Assembly (NCBI GenBank): GCA_964617995.1
Contig: CAZTXD010000120.1
Location: 1-11,283, forward strand
Length of the DNA: 11,283 nt
Direction: 5' to 3'
Source of the DNA: CAZTXD01 sp964617995
GTDB lineage: Bacteria > Actinomycetota > Acidimicrobiia > Spongiisociales > ZC4RG35
The notes below the pieces were generated by a model. That model saw only the letters and a program-made list of their open reading frames with translations, was not told the origin of the DNA and made no database searches. Positions within the stretch are counted from its first letter, which is position 1. Each line of letters begins with the position of its first letter. The position numbers and the translations under genes are program-made. Positions 5,506-11,283 of this stretch are shown here, one piece after another.

Positions 5506-8280
5506 GTGATGATGTCGACCACCTTCCTATTCACCGACATCGCCGGATCCACCCGGCTGTGGCAGGAGCACCCGGAGGCTATGGGAGTGGCGCTGGCCAC
5601 TCACGACGACATGATCGGGGAGGCGGTCACGTCTCGGGGCGGGCGGGTGTTCAAGCACACCGGCGACGGGGTGGCTGCCGTGTTCGACGACCCGGAGGCG
5701 GCGGTGGAGGCGGCCTCCTGGATCCAGCAGTGGATGAGCGCCACCACCCATGCCGCGATCGGATCGCTGGCGGTGCGGATCGGGATCCACACCGGGGAGG
5801 CGGAGGAGCGTGACGGCGACTACTTCGGGTTGGCCGTGTCTCGAACCGCCCGGCTCATGGACGCCGGCCACGGCGGGCAGGTGCTGGTCAGCTTCGCCAC
5901 CCGGGGACTCATCGACGATGCCGACGAGCGGCTCCTCGACATAGGGGAGTACCGCCTGCGGGATCTGACCAGTCCGGAGCGGATATACCAGATGAGGATC
6001 GACGGACAGCACACCGAGTTCCCGCGGCTGCGCACCCTGGACGCTGCTCCCAACAACCTCCCACTGGTGCCCACCTCCTTCGTGGGGCGTGAACAGGAGC
6101 AGGAGGAGCTGGCCGACCTGATCCGGACGTCTCGTCTCGTCACCGTCAGTGGCGTGGGAGGGGCGGGGAAGACCCGTCTCGCCCTGCAAGTGGCGGCCGA
6201 TATCGCGCCCCACTTTTCCGACGGGGTGTGGCTGGTGGAGCTCGCCCCCGTTACCGATCCCGACGCCATCGACCCGGCCCTGGTGGGGGGGCTGGGTTTG
6301 AGCCAGCCCTCCGGCATCACCGCTCGCCAGGTGATTCTCGACCATCTGGCGGCACGCAGCGCCCTCCTCGTCGTCGACAACTGCGAGCATCTCATCGATG
6401 CAGCCGCCGAGCTGGTGGACGCCATTGTCGCCACCGCCCCCGATGTCAAGGTGGTGGCCACCAGCCGAGAGCTGCTGGGAGTCTCTGGAGAGGTGTCCTA
6501 TCTGCTCCGCTCCCTGGGAATGCCAGTCAAGGGCGACGACGATCTCGCAGCTGTCCGCTCTGCCGACGCCGTGCGTCTGTTCGTGGAGCGGGCGGCAGCA
6601 GCCCGGCCCGGCTTCACCCTCACCGCCGACAATGCCGGGGTGGTGACCAACATCTGCCGCCGTCTGGACGGGATGCCCCTGGCCATCGAACTGGCCGCCG
6701 CCCGACTCCGCAGCTTCAGCGTCGACCAGATCGCTTCCCATCTCGACCAGCGCTTCCGTCTCCTGACCGGGGGGGCCCGCACCGCCCTGCCCCGCCAGCA
6801 GACCCTCACCGCCGCAATCGACTGGTCCTACCGCCTCCTCAGCGAAGCGGAAAAGTCGCTGTTCCTGCGCCTGTCGGTCTTCTCGGGCGGGTTCACTTAC
6901 GAGGCGGCCGAGGCGGTCTGCGTTGGTCCCCCGGTGGACAGCCTCGACATCCTGGAGCTGCTCCCCGCCCTGGTCGACAAGTCGCTGGTGGTGGCGGAGG
7001 AAGCCGACGGGGATGTCCGCTACCGGCTCCTCGAGACGCTGCGCCAGTACGCCCGCGACCGCCTCGACGAGGTGGGAGACCCCGAGACCTGGCGGCGCCG
7101 CCACGCCGAGCACTACGCCGGGCTGGCCGCCCCCGAGATCCGTCGGCGCATGCGCGGACCGGAGGGTCCGGAGGTGCGGCAGTCGATTCGGGTCGAGATG
7201 TCCAATCTCCGGCAGGGGATGAACTTCGCACTGAGTGTGGATGACCCGGAACTCGCCCTCGCGCTGCTGTATCCGTTCTACCGCATCTCGCTGGTGGACG
7301 AGCACTGGTCCGAACTGCTGGGTTGGAGCGAGGAGGTGGGGCGGTTGGTCGACGACGACACACTGCCCCACCTGCGCGCCGAGTGGCTGGCCGGTTATGG
7401 AGCCGCCCACTACCTGAGCGGTGACCGTGCCCAGGCCATTCGCCTGCTGGAGGAGGCTGTTTCCATCTACCGGAGCCTCGACGAGCAGGAGGCTGACCCC
7501 GACGTCCTCGTTGACTTCCCCCGTGCCCTCAACAACCTCGGATTGGTCCTGATGTATTCGGGACGGGCCGGCGAACGCAACGAGGTCTACACCGAGCTGC
7601 AAGAGGAGATGCTCGAGCTGGCCCAGCGGCTGGCGGACGAAGTCGCCGAGGCGCTGGCCCTGGCCAACCTGGCCCACCATCGCGACCCGGGCGGGGACCC
7701 GGCGCATGCCCGCGACCTGTTCGTGCAGGCGGAAGAGGCTGGCCGCAAGGTCGGTTCCGACCGCCTGGCCGGTCTGGCCGACCAGCGGGCCTATTTCGAG
7801 TTCAGCCAGGGGGAGCTGGACGAGGCCGCCCGCCAATGGGAGAAATCCACCCGCCTCGCCGAAGAGATCGGAGACGTGGGCTCGGCGCTGCGGTCCCGGA
7901 TGAGCCTGGCCGCCTGCCAGGTGGAACAAGGCGATCTCGACGCCGCCGACCGCTTCGGCAAGGCGGTGGCCGATGTCCTGGCCGATCCCGAAATGTCGAC
8001 GGGGATGCTCAACCACCCGGTCCTCTTGGTCTTCGGGGCCGGCGTCGACGCCGCCCTGGGACGTTTGGAGCAGGTGGCGATGGCGGCGGGCGCTTCCGAG
8101 AAGCTGGAGCAACGGGACCTGATCGTCCGCTGGGACCTGGTCGACTACTTCCAGCGGACGGTGGAAAAGGCCTGCCGGGGCCTCGGCGAAAGCGCCTTCG
8201 AAGCGGCCCGTTCCCGAGGTGCCGTCCTGGACGACGACGACCTCACCGCCTTCCTCCTCGAGTCGCGCTCATCCGCCTGA
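5506..8280 (+). CDS. Adenylate/guanylate cyclase-domain protein with STAND (NB-ARC-like) ATPase and TPR repeats
   Basis: A 924-residue probable cytosolic signalling protein. Residues 5-165 form a class III cyclase domain: FLFTDIAGST (metal Asp11), KHTGDG (Lys50, Asp54), RIGIHTGE (91-98) and GDYFGLAVSRTARL (Asp105, Arg116). The transition-state Asn of active enzymes (VNxAxR) is Ser112, so cyclase activity may be weak or lost. Residues about 188-500 form a STAND ATPase: FVGRE (192-196), Walker A GVGGAGKT (216-223), Walker B LLVVDNCEH (287-295), ATSRELLG (319-325), GMPLAIELAAAR (389-400), then winged-helix DKSLVV (491-496) and LLETLRQYARDRL (508-520). Residues about 540-900 are helical TPR-like repeats, e.g. 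GELDEAARQWEKSTRLAEEI. Mycobacterial proteins of this class often end in a LuxR-type DNA-binding domain; this one ends without it. Three start codons are adjacent (GTG 5506, ATG 5509, ATG 5512); TAGG 7-8 bases upstream favours ATG 5509. Strong GC bias at third codon positions confirms coding. Confidence 0.93.
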   Translation: MMMSTTFLFTDIAGSTRLWQEHPEAMGVALATHDDMIGEAVTSRGGRVFKHTGDGVAAVFDDPEAAVEAASWIQQWMSATTHAAIGSLAVRIGIHTGEAEERDGDYFGLAVSRTARLMDAGHGGQVLVSFATRGLIDDADERLLDIGEYRLRDLTSPERIYQMRIDGQHTEFPRLRTLDAAPNNLPLVPTSFVGREQEQEELADLIRTSRLVTVSGVGGAGKTRLALQVAADIAPHFSDGVWLVELAPVTDPDAIDPALVGGLGLSQPSGITARQVILDHLAARSALLVVDNCEHLIDAAAELVDAIVATAPDVKVVATSRELLGVSGEVSYLLRSLGMPVKGDDDLAAVRSADAVRLFVERAAAARPGFTLTADNAGVVTNICRRLDGMPLAIELAAARLRSFSVDQIASHLDQRFRLLTGGARTALPRQQTLTAAIDWSYRLLSEAEKSLFLRLSVFSGGFTYEAAEAVCVGPPVDSLDILELLPALVDKSLVVAEEADGDVRYRLLETLRQYARDRLDEVGDPETWRRRHAEHYAGLAAPEIRRRMRGPEGPEVRQSIRVEMSNLRQGMNFALSVDDPELALALLYPFYRISLVDEHWSELLGWSEEVGRLVDDDTLPHLRAEWLAGYGAAHYLSGDRAQAIRLLEEAVSIYRSLDEQEADPDVLVDFPRALNNLGLVLMYSGRAGERNEVYTELQEEMLELAQRLADEVAEALALANLAHHRDPGGDPAHARDLFVQAEEAGRKVGSDRLAGLADQRAYFEFSQGELDEAARQWEKSTRLAEEIGDVGSALRSRMSLAACQVEQGDLDAADRFGKAVADVLADPEMSTGMLNHPVLLVFGAGVDAALGRLEQVAMAAGASEKLEQRDLIVRWDLVDYFQRTVEKACRGLGESAFEAARSRGAVLDDDDLTAFLLESRSSA

Positions 8281-8605
8281 CCCGATCCCCGTGGCACCGC
8301 GACTTCGAGCGCAAACGGCGGGCCGCTTACCTGTTCGACACGGCGCTTCTCCGCAACCACGCGCCATCTGACCTGACGACCGGGAGGGAATCCACCACGC
8401 GTTGGCTGGAACCCAGCACCCGAAGTGCCTGATCGGGTGTGGGTCTGATCGTGTGCGATTCCGCTCGGGATTGTGAGGATTGGGGGCGGTTGTGCTCGGG
8501 ATCGTCGATAAGAGCGGGACGCGGTGTTCGCGAGCACGAAATCTGGAGCGACCGACCCGCTTTCGTAACGACCCCGTAGCGTTGAAATGTGATCATGAGC
8601 ACGTC
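8281..8605. other. Intergenic region between two rightward genes
   Basis: No separate gene is supportable. It contains the stem-loop at 8417-8439. The frame of the next gene is open from TTG 8480, but its translation before about 8606 is Arg/Cys-rich and unlike the membrane protein that follows, so I treat 8480-8605 as leader. No clear promoter boxes are seen. Confidence 0.5.
8417..8439 (+). terminator. Stem-loop downstream of the cyclase/ATPase gene, weak terminator candidate
   Basis: CACCCGA (8417-8423) pairs exactly with TCGGGTG (8433-8439) across a 9-base loop, 137 bases after the stop codon. No T-tract follows, so intrinsic termination is doubtful; it may instead be an operator or a structure in the leader of the next gene. 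Confidence 0.25.
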
Positions 8606-9796
8606 GTGTCACGATTGAATGGGCCTCTTGCCAACGGGCTCTGGCTGTTTCTAATGACGGCGCTCTTGGGCGTTGGCTTCTTTGGTATGGCCTTCGGGCT
8701 CACACATCCGGACCTGCTGGTTCATCCTCAATTCTTTGCGCTCCTGGACAGTCTCGGGATTCCCGTCTGGTTGGTGATCACGGTTGGCCTCGCGCTTCCC
8801 ATCTTCACTGCGGGAGTGCTCGGCGTCGTGGTGTGGATCGGCCGTCGAGACGATGGCGCAGCCAGACTGTTCTCGCTTGGTCTGCTGGGATTGCTCCTGA
8901 TCGGTTCAAGGGCGACATTTGTGTTGGCATCGATGTTCCCCGGTCTCCGTATCCCGATGTTGGCTGCAGATGTCCTTTCGTTGGTCGTTGCGATCCTCCT
9001 CCTCTTCACCTTCCCGACGGGGACCTTTCGTCCGGAGTGGACCCGCTGGATTGCATACCTGCTGATCGCATATGTGCTGGTCATCCCGTGGTTGGGTCAA
9101 AAGGTCGGCGTGATCATGTCGGGCGCTCCCCTCCCAACCAGCGAAGCCGCCATCGTCATCGTTTTTGGCGGGTTGGTTGCTCTCGGCACCGCATTCGCTC
9201 AAAGCACGAGGTTCAGAAGGTTCGCCTCGCCTTTGGAGAGACAACAGGTCAAGTGGGTCGCCTTCTCCCTGGGACTGCTTGTGTTCCTTGCGGCAGCACT
9301 GCTCGGCGTCTTCTCGTCTACTGGATCACCTCCCGGGTGGGCGGCCTGGCTCGTATTGGTGGCAGCTGTCGTCGGTGCACTGATTCCGCTTGCTGTTGGG
9401 GTTGCTCTCTTTCGTTTCCACCTCTATGACATCGACCGGCTGATAAGCCGCACGGTTAGCTACACCCTCGTTGTTGGTCTGCTCGCCGCAGTCTTCGCCG
9501 TCATCGCTGTCGTACTCCCTCCCATTCTCGGACTTCCTGAGGAGAACCCGGTCCTGGTGGCCGGGGCCACCCTGGCCGTCGCCGCTCTGTTCAACCCGAT
9601 ACGACGACGGATCCAAGCCCGGGTGGACGGCCGATTCAACCGTGTCCACTACAACGCGGAACAGGAAGTCGACCGTTTCGCCGAGCATCTCCGAGCCGAG
9701 ATGGATATCGACGACCTCAGAGACGAGCTGCTCGAGGTGGTCGCCAAGACATTGCAACCCGACTCAGCAGCGGTGTGGATCAGAGAGCAAGCGTGA
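8606..9796 (+). CDS. Polytopic membrane protein resembling the input region of actinobacterial sensor kinases, without kinase domain
   Basis: Read from GTG 8606 the protein is 396 residues with about ten hydrophobic segments, the first at about 12-32 (WLFLMTALLGVGFFG...). A signature follows: RFHLYDIDRLISRTVSYTL (about 270-288), a helix pair, NPIRRRIQARVDGRFNR (330-346), then the charged helical tail VDRFAEHLRAEMDIDDLRDE ending in LQPDSAAVWIREQA. In many actinobacterial and Chloroflexi proteins this arrangement (YDIDRxISRT, then RRRxQxxVDxRFNR) precedes GAF or histidine-kinase domains; stand-alone forms also occur. Here TGA comes right after the AVWIRE element and no kinase H-, N- or G-box follows in any frame downstream. 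The start is uncertain: TTG 8582 and TTG 8480 are in frame, none has a good Shine-Dalgarno sequence, and GTG 8606 sits closest to the first membrane helix. It is 325 bases after the cyclase/ATPase gene on the same strand. Inferred role: membrane sensing or signalling. Confidence 0.82.
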   Translation: MSRLNGPLANGLWLFLMTALLGVGFFGMAFGLTHPDLLVHPQFFALLDSLGIPVWLVITVGLALPIFTAGVLGVVVWIGRRDDGAARLFSLGLLGLLLIGSRATFVLASMFPGLRIPMLAADVLSLVVAILLLFTFPTGTFRPEWTRWIAYLLIAYVLVIPWLGQKVGVIMSGAPLPTSEAAIVIVFGGLVALGTAFAQSTRFRRFASPLERQQVKWVAFSLGLLVFLAAALLGVFSSTGSPPGWAAWLVLVAAVVGALIPLAVGVALFRFHLYDIDRLISRTVSYTLVVGLLAAVFAVIAVVLPPILGLPEENPVLVAGATLAVAALFNPIRRRIQARVDGRFNRVHYNAEQEVDRFAEHLRAEMDIDDLRDELLEVVAKTLQPDSAAVWIREQA

Positions 9797-10232
9797 AATC
9801 CGTGCTTGCGAGCATGGGCATCCCACAAGGGGGTGTCGCTTGATCGTATGGACGGTGACTGGCTGGGACGGGTCAGTTGGGTTCTGACTGGCTGGGCTGC
9901 TCGGATTCGGAGAGAGCCAACAGCGCATACGCCCGGCAAATCGAGAAAGCCATGGAATAGCCCATCCGGGATCCGAAGGATCGAGCGTCTCGGGTTGTCC
10001 ACCGTGTGTGATGAGAAACCTCAATCAACATCAGCCCTGGAGGTGATGCGATGCCGATCTTGGGTGGGTTGAAATATGGGCGATAGTGCGCCAGATCATC
10101 GGTATGGGCGGCTGAGAACGTCTCGCGAGGAGCGTCACTTGACTTGGGACGGAGCCATACGCGACTGTCGCTGCCTGGACAGTCCTTCGGTTGGGGGCAC
10201 TCGTTTGATGTTCTGACAATCGAGGTGTTTTC
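9797..10232. other. 436-base stretch without a recognisable gene
   Basis: Open frames here on both strands give low-complexity or Cys/His/Pro-rich translations without domain character, and the longest minus-strand one is mainly antisense to the next gene. It contains the 12-base direct repeat listed separately and the small palindromic element GATCCGAAGGATC (9970-9982). The right end carries the ribosome binding site for the gene at 10233. No kinase-like remnant of the preceding gene is visible. Confidence 0.5.
9856..9896. repeat. 12-base direct repeat pair
   Basis: TGACTGGCTGGG occurs at 9856-9867 and again at 9885-9896, a 29-base period, 60 bases after the membrane-protein stop codon. It may be a local duplication or a tandem binding site. 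With only two copies it is weak evidence for either. Confidence 0.4.
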
Positions 10233-10466
10233 GTGACAACAGCTGCACATCACATCGACCGCGATCCGGTGGCACCAAGGCCGTGCTCTGATTGCGGAGG
10301 GACGCTCATCCCAACTCGGGTGGTTCCAGGCCTCTATGTGAGCCGTAGAGGCGACACTCCCCATGAGGCGTGGTCGACAGCCCCGCTCGATTCTTGGACA
10401 TGTCGAACCTGTGGAAGAACCGATCTATACGCTTATAACGTCGACGCCCTTGACGACAACGGATGA
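10233..10466 (+). CDS. Small zinc-ribbon protein of unknown function
   Basis: A 77-residue protein with two CxxC pairs: Cys18/Cys21 in CSDCGG and Cys57/Cys60 in CRTCGR, 35 residues apart, the usual layout of a zinc ribbon with a four-cysteine site. The second knuckle is followed by TDLYAYNVDAL, a hydrophobic strand typical of such folds. The N-terminal 15 residues are polar and probably flexible. The start is good: GAGG lies 7 bases before GTG 10233 on the plus strand. Upstream is a long non-coding gap, so it probably has its own promoter, although no clear boxes are seen. Small proteins of this form may bind nucleic acids or protein partners; nothing here decides which. The short length is offset by the CxxC pairs and the ribosome binding site. 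Confidence 0.7.
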   Translation: MTTAAHHIDRDPVAPRPCSDCGGTLIPTRVVPGLYVSRRGDTPHEAWSTAPLDSWTCRTCGRTDLYAYNVDALDDNG

Positions 10467-10696
10467 CCGCACTTCGTTCCGTAGCCGGCACCACCAGCCG
10501 CCGTCTCAACCGAGCGGTACGTGCCGATAGCGTGCACTGTCGGATTTGAGCGTTACGCGCCCAGACCGAATGACCTGGTGCAGGACGCGAGGGTCGTGGT
10601 ATTGCCGTGCCGAATCCGATCTCGCCGCTACCAGTTGATGATCTCAGCGCAGTCGTCTCCGGTGCGTCCACCGTCCATCTGACCGAAGTGGTCCTC

Positions 10697-11065
10697 TCAC
10701 CCAGTGTCGCCGGGCGCGCAGCCGGTCAGGGACCTGTTTTCCAATGGTCGTTCGAGGACGAGCTCGATGGTTTCGGTCACCAGGTCGTCGGTGCAGCCCG
10801 TTCCGAGAGGCCTCGGTCCGGCATCCTTCTCACATCCGACAGCAGTGATTGTTCACCTCAGCTGCGGTCTCGCGACATCTACGCCTTCGAAACGAGCGCA
10901 ACTGTTAGACCCGACGGCGACCACCAGCGTGAGGGAGTTGTCCGGCGTTTCCGTCACTGCCCAGTCGTGAGCGGTCTCCGTCCATGCCGCTTCGAGACCA
11001 CACGCCGGAAGGATCTGCCCTCCGTTGTTATGCGGACATAACGGCAGATCTGAGCACTCGGACAC
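10697..11065 (-). pseudogene. Fragment of a secreted-type small domain protein interrupted by an in-frame TGA
   Basis: Seen: the minus-strand frame from about 11065 to TGA 10697-10699 contains TGA at 10853-10855, yet both sides read as one domain. Before the stop: LEAAWTETAHDWAVTETP, then SLTLVVAVGSNSCARFEGVDV. After it: TITAVGCEK, then GTGCTDDLVTETIELVLERP ending in SLTGCAPGDTG. An order of hydrophobic strand, GSxSC, beta strands, CTxDL, then a strand ending in a PLxxR-like turn is common in small exported or lipoprotein-type domains of Actinobacteria; this is pattern memory, not a search. The second half has no start codon of its own after the TGA. The N-terminus is unclear: GTG 11065 is possible, but the frame stays open to TGA 11135 and no signal peptide is visible, so the 5' end is probably lost or shifted. 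Function unknown. Confidence 0.5.
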
Positions 11066-11283
11066 CTCACCGTGGGTGGCGGCCGGCGTTCGTGGTGCAT
11101 CCTGGAGGCAGAGCGTCTCGTAGATGGCGGCTGCTCAGCAGACGAGTCACCATCACACGCGAGCCCGATACCGCTGCTGCCGAGAGGACAGTGGACGGGT
11201 CGCTCAGGTCGACCGCCATCGCAGTCAAGCGGCCGGTCGGTAGCTGTTCGCCCACAGGGTCAGCCGGCGCCTACGGTCATGTC
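11066..11283. other. Window edge without a recognisable gene
   Basis: A minus-strand frame (GTG/ATG-like start near 11255, ending 11067) has mixed Ser/Arg/Ala-rich sequence without domain character. It could be a remnant of the 5' end of the neighbouring broken gene in a shifted frame, but I cannot show this. No signal peptide, lipobox or RNA gene is visible. Confidence 0.3.

Noticed and set aside
5527..8112. An 861-codon open frame on the minus strand, antisense to the cyclase/ATPase gene
   Set aside because: It is the mirror of a strongly GC3-biased gene, where stops are rare on the opposite strand. Its translation is His/Gly/Gln-rich without domains, whereas the plus strand shows complete cyclase and ATPase motifs.
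9873..10364. A 163-codon minus-strand open frame
   Set aside because: Much of it is antisense to the zinc-ribbon gene, which has a good ribosome binding site and CxxC pairs; the rest lacks domain character.
10607..11041. A 144-codon plus-strand open frame starting with GTG
   Set aside because: No ribosome binding site and an Arg/Ser-rich mixed translation; the opposite strand shows a more protein-like sequence with paired GSNSC and CTDDL motifs.
1..11283. CRISPR array, tRNA or rRNA genes, and a multi-gene defence system
   Set aside because: No regularly spaced repeats, no tRNA T-arm/anticodon structure, no rRNA-like sequence, and no nuclease or other effector accompanies the STAND-type ATPase.

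Overview
The window is GC-rich DNA with actinobacterial (Actinomycetota) gene types: a class III cyclase/STAND-ATPase/TPR protein like those of mycobacteria and relatives, a many-span membrane protein resembling the input half of actinobacterial sensor kinases, and an APH(6)-type kinase. GTG and TTG starts are common. I see no rRNA, tRNA or CRISPR array, and the genus cannot be read from the sequence.

Layout. Positions 1-537 (minus) hold the 5' part of an IS256-family transposase broken by two compensating single-base frameshifts; its IS leader runs rightward from 538 into a gene-poor stretch. Three leftward genes follow: a small membrane-anchored protein (917-1543), an APH(6)/hydroxyurea-type antibiotic kinase (1868-2728), and a 431-codon membrane-protein reading frame (2859-4151) cut by two in-frame stops. 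After a 610-base non-coding stretch comes a leftward six-span membrane protein (4762-5343). A divergent intergenic region with nested inverted repeats separates it from the main rightward gene, the 924-residue cyclase/ATPase/TPR protein (5506-8280). Next come a rightward polytopic membrane protein (about 8606-9796) and a 77-residue zinc-ribbon protein (10233-10466). The right end has a second leftward broken gene (10697-11065), a small secreted-type domain interrupted by TGA. Positions 10467-10696 and 11066-11283 show no supportable gene.

How it fits together. No metabolic pathway or multi-gene machine is apparent. The two best-understood intact genes are a probable signalling protein (5506-8280) and an antibiotic phosphotransferase (1868-2728). 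The rest are membrane proteins of unknown role and small unknowns. The striking feature is decay: three loci (transposase, 2859-4151, 10697-11065) have readable protein sequence continuing through stops or frameshifts, and a fourth (917-1543) may have a shifted start. Next to an insertion sequence, this suggests an accessory, eroding chromosomal segment rather than a coherent new system. Draft-assembly errors could explain the indels but less easily the three nonsense codons.
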